The notes: generated by a model from the letters alone, not told the origin. Shown: positions 8,360-18,578, counted from the stretch's first letter. The stretch: DNA of 64,000 bases from Streptomyces spongiae (GCF_009377185.1 NZ_VJZC01000008.1:1-64000); one strand, 5' to 3'. Translations and numbers: made by a program.

Positions 8360-8971
8360 TCACAGTGTCGTACACACCTCGCTGTGGGACAAGCGGGGCC
8401 CACGCGGCCGCTCCCCGGAGCGCTCGGGCCGGCCGATGTTCACCACGAGCAGTGCCGAGAGGTCGCCGGACGGGAAGAACTCCCGGTTGACGCCGTCCTC
8501 GTCAAAGCCGCTCATGGGTCCGGCGGCCAAGCCCGCAGCCCGTATCCCGATGATGAAATAAGCGGCCTGCAGCGCACCGTTCAGCAACGCAGACCGTTCC
8601 CGTAGAGCGCGATTCTCGGCGTAAAGATCCGCAGCTCCGGGAAATCCGGGAAACAATCTGGAAAGGTTGCGGTGGAATTCGTTGTCCACCGCCAGCAGGG
8701 CAGTCAGCGGCGCCCGCAGGGTTTTCTCCCGGTTGCTCCGCGAGAGATGGACGGCCAGCCGTGTGCGGCTTTCCGAGGAGCGGAGCAGAAGAATCCTGAG
8801 GGGCTGCTGGTTGAAAGCGGTCGGGCCGTCGCGGACAAGGTCGTACACGGCCCGGATCGTCTCGTCGTCGACCGGTTCGCCGGTGAAGCGTTCGACGGTG
8901 CGCGCCCGCCTGAACAGCACGTCCTGGGCGCTTGCATCCAGGACCAGCCGGGGTTTCGTGGGGGTCGTCAT
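8360..8971 (-). CDS. Nitroreductase-family FMN protein, RutE/malonic semialdehyde reductase-like
   Basis: This is a 203-residue NAD(P)H:FMN oxidoreductase-fold protein. It opens with LFRRARTVERFTGEPVDDETI. The FMN-contacting segment GPTAFNQQPLRILLLRS and the RutE-like C-terminal block AGLAAGPMSGFDEDGVNREFF are both present, the latter typical of RutE (pyrimidine degradation, reduction of malonic semialdehyde). It starts 14 bp after the stop of the LLM monooxygenase, so the two form an operon. Other rut genes are absent. The pair may therefore serve another nitrogen heterocycle or xenobiotic, with this protein as reductase or flavin supplier. That role is inference. Confidence 0.85.
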   Translation of the reverse strand: MTTPTKPRLVLDASAQDVLFRRARTVERFTGEPVDDETIRAVYDLVRDGPTAFNQQPLRILLLRSSESRTRLAVHLSRSNREKTLRAPLTALLAVDNEFHRNLSRLFPGFPGAADLYAENRALRERSALLNGALQAAYFIIGIRAAGLAAGPMSGFDEDGVNREFFPSGDLSALLVVNIGRPERSGERPRGPRLSHSEVCTTL

Positions 8972-8985
8972 CGCTGCGGCCGGTG

Positions 8986-10304
8986 TCAGAATTCCGCGAG
9001 GTTCTGCCGGAGGTTGTTCTGTTCCCTGGCGTGTACGCCAACCTGGTCAGGCCACGGCGTTGCAGCGCGGGCACGAGGCCGTCGGCGACCTCGGCAACCC
9101 AGCGGCGGTTAAGCCGCAGCACCGGTGTCGTCAGCATGAAGCCGTCGCCTCCGACTTCCTCCATCACCTCGCCCATCCGCTCGGCCACCTGCTCCGGTGT
9201 GCCGATCAGCTCCACTGAGGAGACCAGCCCCCCGGCGGCGTCCATGACCAGCTCCCGCAGGGTTTTGCCGCTGCCCCACTGCTGCAGTTGGTCCAGCGAC
9301 CCCTGTTCGCCGTTGGTCTCCAGCCGGTAGGGCAGCGGCTTGTCCAGGTCGAACTGGGCGAAGTCGATCTCCGTGAGCGCGGACGTCTCGGCGAGGATGT
9401 CGTGGATTAACTGGGGCGAGGAGATCATCCGTTCGTACTTGTCCCGCGCGTCCTGCTCTGTCTCGCCGAGGGTCGGCGTGACGCAGAACAGCACCTTGAC
9501 CTCGTCGGGATCGCGGCCGGCGGCCTCGGCGTGTTTGCGCACGTCGTCTCGGAACTGCTTCATGCCGGATGGGCCGTTGGCGATGGCGATGACCGAGTCC
9601 GCGTTGCGGGCGGCAAACATCCGGCCCCTGGGCGAGGCGCCGGCCTGGACGAACGCGGGCCGGTGTTGTGGGGAGGGCACGGTGTTCAGCGGGCCGCGCC
9701 CTTGGAAGTACTCGCCCTTGAAATGGATCGGCCGGACCTTGGTGTGGTCGGCGTAGATCCCTTGCTCCCGGTCGAGCACGACGGCGTCCGCGTCCCAGGA
9801 GGCGAACAGCTGCCGGACCACGTCGACGTACTCGTCGGCCATCGCGTAGCGGACGTCCCACGACGGCAGTTTCTCCATGCCGAAGTTCTGGGCGGCCAGG
9901 TCCTCGGCGCTGGTGACGATGTTCCAGCCGAACCGGCCGCCGAGCATGCTGTCCGTCGTCGAGGCGAGCCGCGCGGTCATGAACGGCGGGTACGCCATGG
10001 TCGACAGGGTGGCGACGATGCCCAGGTGGGAGGTTGCCAGCCCCATCGCGACGGCGAGCGGGACCGGGTCATGCTTGGGGACGACCATGCCCTGCCGCAG
10101 CGCCCGCTCAGAGGAGCCGCCGTAGCTCTCCGGGACCATGAGCTTGTCCTCGATGATCACGTAGTCGAAGCAGGCGCGCTCCAGTGCCTGGGCCACTTCC
10201 GTGTGGAACCTGCCGTCCCAGGGGGCGCCACCGGTGCCGAACGGGCCCTGCCAGTCGTCCGGGGTGAAGTTGAAGATGCAGGCGAGATGGAACTTCCGTG
10301 TCAC
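8986..10304 (-). CDS. LLM-class flavin-dependent monooxygenase, NtaA/SnaA/DszA group (frameshift near the C-terminus)
   Basis: This is an FMNH2-dependent TIM-barrel monooxygenase of about 440 residues. The GTG at 10302-10304 follows a strong GGAGGGA. Family marks are MTRKFHLACIFNF, GMVVPKHDPVPLAVAMGLAT, TRLASTTDSMLGGRFGWNIV and RPAFVQAGASPRGRMFAARN. The frame is lost at the CCC at 9024-9026 (GGG on the coding strand). One more G would give the expected ending NNLRQNLAEF with stop at 8986-8988. Without it the frame runs on through the nitroreductase. Relatives oxidise nitrilotriacetate, pristinamycin, dibenzothiophene sulfone or pyrimidines. The substrate here is unknown. Confidence 0.87.
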
Positions 10305-10503
10305 GGTTGCTTCCCTCCGGACTGATCGCCTTCTTCTGATAGGCAGCATGGAGGGTCAGAGATATCCCGGGCAGGTTCACCTCATCGCGGCACTTCTCAC
10401 TGCACAGCACCACTGCGGCGGCACGACGGCCGACGGCATTGCCACAGGCGTCCCCACGCACCGGTCTGGACGTCCCGGCCGAGCCTGGCTTAGGGTCAGG
10501 CCA

Positions 10504-10515
10504 GCAAGCGCTTTC
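10504..10515. promoter_or_regulatory. LacI-type operator candidate before the GH115 gene
   Basis: The perfect 8-bp palindrome AAGCGCTT, in the context GCAAGCGCTTTC, lies about 140 bp before the GH115 start. It fits the CG-centred consensus of LacI-family operators. It is the only such motif I saw in the 346-bp gap at 10305-10650. Confidence 0.4.
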
Positions 10516-10650
10516 TAGCATGGCCATGCCATGCCGCTCTTCGCGTCACCCGTTGCACTTCGGCCTCTTCCCCAACCAGCCATGCGCTCAGCCCGCCGAC
10601 GGTCCACGCGAGGACCGTCGGCGTGGCAGGCGCGGACAAGGGAGCGTCTC

Positions 10651-13626
10651 GTGCCGCACACCGAACCGCAGGAACCGCCGCTGTGGAGCCGCAAATCGTT
10701 TCTGCGGGGCATGGCGGCCGTCGGGGCGGCCCCGCTGCTTCCGGCCGCGCTTCCCTCAACCGCGCGGGCCGTGGCATCGGACCGGTCCGGCTTCACGCTG
10801 GTGCGGGACGGCGCCGCGGTCGACGTGTTCGTGGACGCGGCCGACGACGCGGCGGTGATCCGCGCAGCCGGCGATCTGCAAGCGGATGTCGAACGGGTCA
10901 GCGGCGTGCGGCCCGAACTGCGGCACACCCTGCCGGAGCGCGCGACACGGCTGATCCTGGTGGGCACCATCGGCGCGAGCCCGGTCGTCGATCGGCTCGT
11001 CGCCGAAGGGCGCCTGGATGTCTCTCGGGTGAAGGGCCTTTGGGAGGCCTCTGTGACTCAGGTGGTGGACCGTCCGGCACCCGGGGTGGATCGCGCGCTG
11101 GTCATCGCGGGCAGCGACAGGCGCGGCACCGTCTACGGCATCTACGACACCTCGGAGCGGCTCGGCGTCACGCCGTGGTACTGGTGGGCAGACGTGCCGG
11201 TCGTACGGCGCGACACCGTGACCCTGCCGACGGGCACCTTCAAGCGCCTGGAGCCGTCCGTGCGCTACCGGGGCGTCTTCATCAACGACGAGCAGAACCT
11301 CACCACGTGGTCCCACCGCACCCAGGAGCCGGACAAGAACATCGGCCCCGAGACGTACAAGCGGATCTTCGAGCTACTGCTGCGTCTCAAGGCCAACTAC
11401 CTGTGGCCGGCCATGCACCCGTACTCCGACTTCTTCAACAAGCACCGCGAGAACCCCGAACTGGCCGACCGCTACGGCATCGTCGTCGGCTCCAGCCACC
11501 CCGAGGCCCTGCTGCGCAACGGAGTCCACGAGTGGGCGCCCTGGGCGGAGGAGCACCGCGGCGCGGACGGCAGCCTGCCGCTCTACGACTACACGGTGGA
11601 CCCCGGTGTCATCTCCGACTACTGGCGGGCGCGGGCCCGGCAGAACGCCGCGTACGACAGCAGCTGGACGCTCGGCATGCGCGGGCTGCACGACAGCGCG
11701 CTGGAGACCCGGCACGCCACCACCGTCCCGGAGAAGGTCGCGGTGATGAACGACATCATCGCCGACCAGCGCCGGATCCTGGCCGAGGAGATCGGCACCG
11801 CGGCCCAGCCGCAGATCTTCATCCCGTACAAGGAGGTCCTGGAGCTGTACAACGCGGGTGTCCAGGTCCCCGACGACGTCACGCTGATCTGGCCGGACGA
11901 CAACCACGGCAACATGCGGCAGCTGCCGACCGAGGCCGAGCGCCGCCGCCAGGGCGGCAACGGCATCTACTACCACCTCTCCTACTGGGGCCGCCCCAAG
12001 AGCTACCTCTGGCTGGACACCACCCAACCGGCCAAGGTCTGGCAGGAGTTGCGGCGTGTGTACGAGCACGGCGCCGACCGGATGTGGATCTTCAACGTCG
12101 GTGACATCAAGTCGATCGAGACCGGGCTGTCCTTCTCCATGGACATGGCCTGGGACGTGGACCGCTGGGGCGCGGACGACGTCGAGGACTTCCTGGCCGA
12201 GTGGGCCGGGCGGCAGTTCGGGCGCCTCCACGGACGGGAGATCGCGGCGATCCGCACCGAGTACTACCGGCTCGCGGCCGAGCTGCGCCCGGAGTTCATC
12301 GCTCGCGGGTTACTCTCCGCGGTTCACCACGGCGACGAGGCGGGGCACCGGATGGGGGCGTACGACCGGCTGCTCAAGCGGGTCCGAGCGCTGGGGACCA
12401 AGCTGCCGGAGACCTACCGGGACGCGTTCTACGAACTGGTCGAGTACCCGGTGCACGGCGCGTACCTGATGAACCTGAAGTACTACTGGGCGGACCGCAA
12501 CGCGCTCGCCGTGCGCCAGGGGCGCGGGGCGGGGACCAACCGCTTCGCGGACCTGGCCGAGGCCGCCCACGCCGATGAAGTGGCGATCACCGAGCGGTAC
12601 AACACCGAGGTGGCGGGCGGAAAATGGGACGGGATCGTCAACCCGTACCCGTCGCAGATCCCGAAGGCGCCGGGCCGTCCGAGCGTCACCAGGGTGGCCC
12701 GGCAGGACACTTCCGGGCTTGGGGTGGCATCCGAGGGGAACGAGACCGGAGTGGACCGGGCGTTGTCCTTCTCCTCCTACACCCGGGACCGGCGTTTCGT
12801 GGACGTCTTCAACACCGGCTTCCTGGCGATGGACTGGACTGCCGAGTCCAGCCATCCCTGGGTGAGGCTGAGCGAGGCGGGCGGCTCCTTCACCGAGCAG
12901 ACCCGTGTGTGGGTGGAAATCGACTGGGCTCGCGTGCCCGAGGGCACACACGACGCCACGGTCGCCGTCGCCGGCGCCGGGCAGCGCGTCGAGGTGCCGC
13001 TGCGGGTACGCAACGACGGGGAGCGGGCGCGTCGGCGGGTCCGCGGCTTCGTCGAGGCCCACGGATACGTGTCGATGGACGCTGTGCACGCCGACCGGCG
13101 GGTGGCGCGCAACGGCTGCCGCTGGCGGACCGTGCGGGGGCTCGGCCGCCGTTCGGGCGCGGTGGAGGCGGTTCCGTCGACGGCGGTCCCGGTCACTACG
13201 GACTTCACCACCGAAGCAGCGGAGTTGCGGTACCTGGTGCGCTTCGCCACCACCGGTACCTTCCCCGTCACGGTCTTCCGTCTGCCCTCTCTCGACGAGC
13301 GCGGTCACCGCCGACTGGCCCTGGCCCTCGACGACCAGCAGGTCACCGTCCTCTCGGGCCAGGCCATCGCAACCGGCAACCGGGGCGACGCGTGGGCCCG
13401 CAACGTCGAGGACGGCGTGGAGAAACTGACTGCCACGGTGACCGTCACCGAGCCGGGCGACCACGTCCTGCGGCTGTTCATGGCCGACCCCGCGATCGCC
13501 GTGGACCAGATCGTTATCGACACCGGCGGCCTACCCACCACCTACCTCGCACCGCCGGAGAGTTACCACCCTGTGTTCAGTCCCGATCCGGTGTCCGTGG
13601 AGGGCCTGGACTCACCGGACCGGTAG
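10651..13626 (+). CDS. Secreted GH115-family alpha-glucuronidase
   Basis: GH115 enzymes remove alpha-1,2-linked (4-O-methyl-)glucuronic acid from xylan or arabinogalactan. I chose GTG 10651 because GGGAG lies eight bases upstream; the frame is open further up to 10531. The protein is about 991 residues. An N-terminal Tat-like signal carries RK instead of RR (SRKSFLRGMAAVGAAPLLPA). Family blocks follow: VYGIYDTSERLGVTPWYWWADVP (split around the middle), RYRGVFINDEQ, ANYLWPAMHPYSDFFN, YGIVVGSSHPEALLRN, LIWPDDNHGNMRQLP and MWIFNVGDIKS. A C-terminal beta-sandwich follows, as usual in GH115. It opens the carbohydrate island. Confidence 0.9.
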   Translation: MPHTEPQEPPLWSRKSFLRGMAAVGAAPLLPAALPSTARAVASDRSGFTLVRDGAAVDVFVDAADDAAVIRAAGDLQADVERVSGVRPELRHTLPERATRLILVGTIGASPVVDRLVAEGRLDVSRVKGLWEASVTQVVDRPAPGVDRALVIAGSDRRGTVYGIYDTSERLGVTPWYWWADVPVVRRDTVTLPTGTFKRLEPSVRYRGVFINDEQNLTTWSHRTQEPDKNIGPETYKRIFELLLRLKANYLWPAMHPYSDFFNKHRENPELADRYGIVVGSSHPEALLRNGVHEWAPWAEEHRGADGSLPLYDYTVDPGVISDYWRARARQNAAYDSSWTLGMRGLHDSALETRHATTVPEKVAVMNDIIADQRRILAEEIGTAAQPQIFIPYKEVLELYNAGVQVPDDVTLIWPDDNHGNMRQLPTEAERRRQGGNGIYYHLSYWGRPKSYLWLDTTQPAKVWQELRRVYEHGADRMWIFNVGDIKSIETGLSFSMDMAWDVDRWGADDVEDFLAEWAGRQFGRLHGREIAAIRTEYYRLAAELRPEFIARGLLSAVHHGDEAGHRMGAYDRLLKRVRALGTKLPETYRDAFYELVEYPVHGAYLMNLKYYWADRNALAVRQGRGAGTNRFADLAEAAHADEVAITERYNTEVAGGKWDGIVNPYPSQIPKAPGRPSVTRVARQDTSGLGVASEGNETGVDRALSFSSYTRDRRFVDVFNTGFLAMDWTAESSHPWVRLSEAGGSFTEQTRVWVEIDWARVPEGTHDATVAVAGAGQRVEVPLRVRNDGERARRRVRGFVEAHGYVSMDAVHADRRVARNGCRWRTVRGLGRRSGAVEAVPSTAVPVTTDFTTEAAELRYLVRFATTGTFPVTVFRLPSLDERGHRRLALALDDQQVTVLSGQAIATGNRGDAWARNVEDGVEKLTATVTVTEPGDHVLRLFMADPAIAVDQIVIDTGGLPTTYLAPPESYHPVFSPDPVSVEGLDSPDR

Positions 13627-13774
13627 AGCGTCAGGATCCGCAGGGAACTGGCCGCAGAGGACAGGAGGCGGGCTGCTCCGCGCTGCGGGTCCGGGTGTCG
13701 TCCGGACTCCGATGTCAGCCGCCGTCCCTACGAGACGCTGTGGATGGACGAGCCGTGGTACCGCGATCGAGTTC

Positions 13775-15940
13775 CTATCCTCGGCTCCACCTCTGGGTGG
13801 CGTTGCCGAGGGCGGTCCAGAGCTGCACCTTCGAGCCGTTGGCGGTCGCCCAGTTGGCGACGTCGACGGCCAGGCCGTTGGAGCGGTTGATGACGGATCC
13901 GTCCAGGCGGAACCACCATTTCTGGCTGGACTTTCCGTTGCAGGGCCAGAGGATGAGCTTGGTGCCCGCGGTGGTGCCGTCGCCGGCTGCGGCCAGGCAG
14001 TTGCCGGAGACGCGAAGTTCGCCGGCGGTGGTCTGCGTGATGGTCTGGTTGGCGTTACCGGAGCAGTCGTAGATCTGCACCTGGACGCCCGTCTGACCGT
14101 TCGGCACGTCGAGGCAGCGGCCGGAGTTGGCGCCCTTCAAGGTGAAGGTGGAGTCCGTGGGCAGGGGGTCCTGGACGAGCTGCCAGTCCTGCGAGCCGTC
14201 GTCGGTCGACGTCGCCAGGGTGACGGCGCCGTTCGCGGTCGCGCCCGTCATGTACAGGCTGCTGTCGCGGACCGAGCGGAGCTTGTAGTAGCCATTGGTT
14301 GATGGGACGAGCGTCCACTGCTTGTCGGTGGCTCCGTCGTCGACCCACTGGGCCAGCTTCTGTCCGGCCGTCGCAGCGCCGGTCCAGATCCCGACCGCGC
14401 GACCGCCGGTCTTGTTGAGCAGGGTCACGTTGCTGCCATTGGCCGTCCGGTGCCAGCGCTGTGAGTCGTCCGTGGAGTTCCGGTTCGCCAGGACGATGTC
14501 GGGGACGTCTCCGGTGAGGTTCGCGTCCTGCGTCTTTCCGCCGGCGGGGCTGAGGGCCTGACCGGTCAGACGGTTGACGAGGGTGTAGTAGGCACCCTGG
14601 GACCGGCCGAGGTCCACCTCGGCGTAGCGGACTGGTCCGATGCCTCCGCCGCCGAACCCCGCCTGGAGGATGAGAACGCGCCCCGTGCCTTCGACGTACT
14701 GGAGGTTACGGCTGTAACCGGAGATGATCGGCGTCTGGTACTCCTTCCAGGTGCCTGTGCTCAGGCCTGACTCGTTCACCCAGACACTGGCGCTGCCGGC
14801 GGCGTTGTAGACGATGCGTCCGTCCGGCATGGCCATGAGCACCGGGCTGCCGCCGGTCGCGAGGGTGTGTCCGCCCGAGGGGACGGGCAGGGAGGTGATC
14901 GTCGCGTCCGTGCCCGAGAAGAACTTCAGCGGGTCGTCCGAGAGCCTGTAGCGGACGTTCGCGCCGCCGCCCCAGTACTCGTAGGTGAGGAGCCATTTGC
15001 CGTCGGTGGTCGGGGCGATCGTCGTCATGCCGGGGCGTCCGCCGCCGATCTCCGTCTTGCCGTTGTTGTTCACCGTGGTGCCCGGGACATCGACTACCGG
15101 CCGGCTCCAGGGGGAGGTGCTGCTGCCGTTCCACGTCCTGTGCGCGAGGATCTGGCCGCCCGAGTCCGTCGCGGTGTCGTTGTCCGGGTCGAGGGCCGGC
15201 ACTCCGGTGCCGGAGTCATAGCCGGTGAAGTCGTTCTCGTCGGAGTAGTAGGCGACCAACTGACCGCCCCGGGCTTCCAGATACGGCTCCCAGACCGGAT
15301 CCTTCTGCGCGTGGGTGTTGGCGGTCGAGACGACCGAGCCCGCCCATCCCCCGGCGGCGATGATGTTCTGAAAGCTCCACGTCGCGCCTTGGTCGGTGCT
15401 GGAGTACAACGCGATCGCCACGTCCTTGCGGTCGCCGTCTCCAGTCGGCGTCCAGCTGGGGTCGGCGGCCTTCCGCTCCTGGTAGTAGTAGTCGTCACCG
15501 GAGACGACGGTCGCGAGAAGCAGCGTGCCGGCGCTCAGGTTTCCGACGTCCTGCGGGAGCACGTAGAAATACGGGTTGGTCCAGTTGCTCGTGTACTTCG
15601 CGTATGGGGAATCGTTCGAGAGATAGGCAGGTGCCTTGACATCCGAAAGCTTCTGCCACGTGGTGCCGTCGTCGTCGCTCTTGTAGACCGGCATGGTCTG
15701 CCCCACAGGAGCGCCCTGACTGTTCTCGAACGCTGCCACGATTCGGCCGCCCGGGAGCTGCGCCGACTTCGGGTACAGAACGCAGGGCTTCTTGTTGCAC
15801 GTGGAGGGACTGTCCGCCACATACAGGTTCGCCTGGCTCGGCTGATACGCCGACGCACTCGTCACGGAGGCGATGGCGAACGCCACGCCGACTCCGAAAG
15901 CTGTCGCGGTCGCGAGAGCCTTCCTTGCCCATGGTTGCAT
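13775..15940 (-). CDS. Secreted BNR/sialidase-fold hydrolase (GH93-like) with C-terminal RICIN lectin domains
   Basis: The protein is 721 residues. ATG 15938-15940 follows GAGGAG and opens a Sec signal peptide ending SVTSASAYQ. A six-bladed propeller domain of about 420 residues carries Asp-box-like repeats (SDDDGTTWQKL, STDQGATWSFQ). Two beta-trefoil lectin regions follow, with QxW motifs (DDSQRWHR, SQKWWF, ATQRWSRG). GH93 exo-1,5-alpha-L-arabinanases share this fold and fit the context. True sialidase motifs such as FRIP are not evident. The enzyme class is moderately sure and the substrate is inference. It lies downstream of and parallel to the GH3 gene. Confidence 0.72.
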   Translation of the reverse strand: MQPWARKALATATAFGVGVAFAIASVTSASAYQPSQANLYVADSPSTCNKKPCVLYPKSAQLPGGRIVAAFENSQGAPVGQTMPVYKSDDDGTTWQKLSDVKAPAYLSNDSPYAKYTSNWTNPYFYVLPQDVGNLSAGTLLLATVVSGDDYYYQERKAADPSWTPTGDGDRKDVAIALYSSTDQGATWSFQNIIAAGGWAGSVVSTANTHAQKDPVWEPYLEARGGQLVAYYSDENDFTGYDSGTGVPALDPDNDTATDSGGQILAHRTWNGSSTSPWSRPVVDVPGTTVNNNGKTEIGGGRPGMTTIAPTTDGKWLLTYEYWGGGANVRYRLSDDPLKFFSGTDATITSLPVPSGGHTLATGGSPVLMAMPDGRIVYNAAGSASVWVNESGLSTGTWKEYQTPIISGYSRNLQYVEGTGRVLILQAGFGGGGIGPVRYAEVDLGRSQGAYYTLVNRLTGQALSPAGGKTQDANLTGDVPDIVLANRNSTDDSQRWHRTANGSNVTLLNKTGGRAVGIWTGAATAGQKLAQWVDDGATDKQWTLVPSTNGYYKLRSVRDSSLYMTGATANGAVTLATSTDDGSQDWQLVQDPLPTDSTFTLKGANSGRCLDVPNGQTGVQVQIYDCSGNANQTITQTTAGELRVSGNCLAAAGDGTTAGTKLILWPCNGKSSQKWWFRLDGSVINRSNGLAVDVANWATANGSKVQLWTALGNATQRWSRG

Positions 15941-16017
15941 TTCTTGCGGCTCCTCTGATTTGTACTGTTGGCGGCTACGTGTTGGTGAGAGGGAAGCTCC
16001 GCGACCGAATAGGAACG

Positions 16018-16029
16018 CGACGTACGTCG
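16018..16029. promoter_or_regulatory. Perfect 12-bp palindrome upstream of the propeller hydrolase
   Basis: CGACGTACGTCG is a perfect palindrome between the GH3 stop and the start of the secreted propeller enzyme, about 80 bp before its ATG. It is a plausible operator of its own. It does not match the CGAAAGnCTTTCG motif of the LacI genes nearby. Confidence 0.35.
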
Positions 16030-16062
16030 GCTGAGGAACAAACCACGCTCCAGGCCCTGCCG

Positions 16063-18393
16063 TCAGTCCCACCGCACCGTGACGGCGGTGGTCATCACCC
16101 TGGTGTGGTCGACCCCGCGTGTGTCGCCTTCGAGTCGCACCTGCACGGGGGAGCCCGGGTCGCCCGCCGACTGCGCCACGGTCAGCGTGATCGCACCGGG
16201 CTCGACGCGTCGGCGCAGATCCGTTCCCGTGAAGCTGGTCATGTCCGTGTGGACCTCGAACTCAACGGCACGGCTCTCACCGGCGGTGAGATCGACGCGG
16301 GTGAAGCCGATCAGCTGGCGGACGGGGCGGGTGACGGAGGCGACCGGGTCGGTGAGGTAGAGCTGGGGCACCAGCGTGCCCGCCCGGTCGCCGGTGTTGG
16401 AGACCGTGGCCCGTACGGTGATCGTCGCGTCGACCGCCACGACCGCTTCCTCGACGTCCACGTCCCCGATCTCGAAGGTCGTGTACGACAGGCCGTGCCC
16501 GAAGGGGAAAGCGGGTGTCGGGTCGATGTTGCTCACGCCGTCGCTCTTGAGGGCGAGCGGGGGCGCCAGGTAGGTGCCGGGCTGGCCTGCCGCGTCGCCC
16601 GGGATCTGGACGGGCAGGTGTCCGCAGGGGTTCACCCGCCCGGACAGGACGCCGGCGATCGCCACGGCACCCTCCTCGCCGGGGAAGAAGGCCTGCAGGG
16701 TCGCGTCCGCGGCGCGTGCGTGCCGGCCGATCGCGTACGGGCGGCCCGACACGACGACAAGCACGGCCCGTTGCGCGGTGGCGAGGACGGCCTCCACCAG
16801 GTCCTCCTGTACTCCGGGGAGCGTCAGCGCGCCGACGTCACAGCCCTCGCCCGAGGTGCCCTCCCCGAACATCCCGGAGCGGTCGCCCACGACGAGGACG
16901 GTCACGTCCGCCGCCGCGGCGGCGGCCACGGCCGCTTCGATGCCGTTGCGGTCGTCCCCTGTGATCGGGCACCCGGCCTCGTGGCGCACCACCGCGTCGG
17001 GGAACTCCTGTCGGATGGCGTCGAGGATCGTGGGGGCGTCAATGCCCATGGGAGTGTCGGGGTGGTGGGGCAGGACGTGGTTGGGGAAGGAGTAGCAGCC
17101 GAACAGGCAGCGAGTGTCGTCGGCGGCGGGGCCGATGACGGCGACGGAGCTCGGAGAGACGAGCGGCAGGACGGCCGCGTCGTTGTCGAGCAGTGTGACG
17201 GACTGCTCGGCGAGGCCGCGGGCCAGGGAGCGGTTGCGGGGCGAGTCGAAGCCCGCGGGCGCCGTGTACTGGCCGGGGTGCCAGTCGGGATCCAGCAGGC
17301 CGAGTCGGGCCTTCTGCTTCAGGACGCGCAACACCGCGCGGTCCAGCAGGTCTGCGGGGACGCTGCCGTTCTCCCGTAGGCAGCGCAGCGGTTCCCCGTA
17401 GCCCGAGGTGTGGGGCAGCTCGACATCGATGCCGGCGTGCAGCGCGGACCGTGCCGCACCGGGCAGGTCGGCGGCCACGTGGTGCATGGAAGCGAGGAAC
17501 ACGATCGACCAGTAGTCGGACACCACGGTGCCCTCGAACCCCCAGCGGTCGCGCAGGAGTCCGGAGAGCAGGGTGTCGTTGGCGCCGCAGGGTAGGCCGT
17601 CGACGTCGTTGTAGGCGTTCATCACCGAGTCCACGCGCCCGGTGACCACCGCCTTCTCAAATGGTAGGAGGATCACGTCGGCGAACTCCCGTGGACCGAC
17701 GGCGGCCGGGGCATGGTTGCGTGCCGCCCGCGAGGCGGAGTAGCCGGCGAAGTGTTTCACCGTGGCGACGACGCCGGACGACTGCAGCCCCTTCACGTAG
17801 GAGACACCGAGTTCGGAGACCAGGTAGGGGTCCTCACCGAGGGTCTCCTCCACCCGGCCCCAGCGGTAGTCGCGCACCACGTCCAGGACGGGGGCCAGAC
17901 CCTGGTGGACGCCGACGGCCGCCATGTCGGAACCGATCGCCGCCGCCATACGCCGCACGAGTTCCGGGTTCCAGGTGGCTGCCCAGGCGAGCGGGGTCGG
18001 GTAGACGGTGGCCTGCCAGGTGGTGAACCCGGTCAGGCACTCCTCGTGGGCGATGGCCGGGATACGGAATCGGTTCGCGGCGCACACCTGTTCCTGGAGT
18101 GCGGCCAGGCGCTCGCGGCCGGCCTCCGGAGCAACCGGAGCCGTGCCGAACACCCGGGTCAGGTGCCCGAGACCGTCGGCGATCGCTTCGTCGAAGCTCT
18201 CGGGGTCGCCGAAGCTGTCCTGCATCGGGGCCACGTCACCGGACGACGGTCTGAATCCCGGCCAGGTGCTGCCGAGCTGCGCGATCTTCTCGGACTCGGT
18301 CATGGCATCGAGCAGGGCTCGCGCGCGGACGGACGTCGGCAGAGCGCGGTCGTTCCACAGCCCGGTCGTCGGGCGTTCGTCGCTGATCGTCAA
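16063..18393 (-). CDS. GH3-family beta-glycosidase (beta-glucosidase/beta-xylosidase type), probably cytoplasmic
   Basis: This GH3 enzyme of about 776 residues hydrolyses terminal beta-linked sugars. It has no signal peptide, so it probably cuts imported oligosaccharides. Seen in order are IPAIAHEECLTGF, QGLAPVLDVVRDYRWGRVEETLGEDPYL (in two parts), the KHF motif VKHFAGYSA, nucleophile region EGTVVSDYWSI, the C-terminal alpha/beta sandwich with DVTVLVVGDRSGMFGEG, and an Fn3-like tail with NTGDRAGTLVPQLYL. I place the start at TTG 18391-18393; the long upstream extension would overlap the permease. It is the last transport-linked gene of the minus-strand operon. Its specificity is not settled by sequence. 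Confidence 0.87.
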   Translation of the reverse strand: MTISDERPTTGLWNDRALPTSVRARALLDAMTESEKIAQLGSTWPGFRPSSGDVAPMQDSFGDPESFDEAIADGLGHLTRVFGTAPVAPEAGRERLAALQEQVCAANRFRIPAIAHEECLTGFTTWQATVYPTPLAWAATWNPELVRRMAAAIGSDMAAVGVHQGLAPVLDVVRDYRWGRVEETLGEDPYLVSELGVSYVKGLQSSGVVATVKHFAGYSASRAARNHAPAAVGPREFADVILLPFEKAVVTGRVDSVMNAYNDVDGLPCGANDTLLSGLLRDRWGFEGTVVSDYWSIVFLASMHHVAADLPGAARSALHAGIDVELPHTSGYGEPLRCLRENGSVPADLLDRAVLRVLKQKARLGLLDPDWHPGQYTAPAGFDSPRNRSLARGLAEQSVTLLDNDAAVLPLVSPSSVAVIGPAADDTRCLFGCYSFPNHVLPHHPDTPMGIDAPTILDAIRQEFPDAVVRHEAGCPITGDDRNGIEAAVAAAAAADVTVLVVGDRSGMFGEGTSGEGCDVGALTLPGVQEDLVEAVLATAQRAVLVVVSGRPYAIGRHARAADATLQAFFPGEEGAVAIAGVLSGRVNPCGHLPVQIPGDAAGQPGTYLAPPLALKSDGVSNIDPTPAFPFGHGLSYTTFEIGDVDVEEAVVAVDATITVRATVSNTGDRAGTLVPQLYLTDPVASVTRPVRQLIGFTRVDLTAGESRAVEFEVHTDMTSFTGTDLRRRVEPGAITLTVAQSAGDPGSPVQVRLEGDTRGVDHTRVMTTAVTVRWD

Positions 18394-18578
18394 GGGTCGT
18401 CCATTTCTGTGGTGAGCGCAGGCGCGATCAAGCCCCGCGAGCGGTCTGGTGAAGGAGTCGACGAAGAGATGCGGGCAGCACCGAGAGGCAGGAGCGCTCG
18501 GGTCGACGATGTCCGGACCGGGTCCGGGCGATGGGCGTCGGAGGCTTGCCGGACCAGGCCCGAGCGGGCGTCGGTGGA

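Noticed and set aside
8502-10349. 615-residue continuous frame covering the monooxygenase and part of the nitroreductase
   Set aside because: The extension past about 9024 is a frameshift product; the natural C-terminus and the separate nitroreductase are visible in their own frames.
16875-16935. GC-only tract suggesting a triplet repeat (GCC/GCG)
   Set aside because: It encodes an Ala-rich segment (AAVAAAAAADV) of the GH3 protein and is ordinary for high-GC genes.
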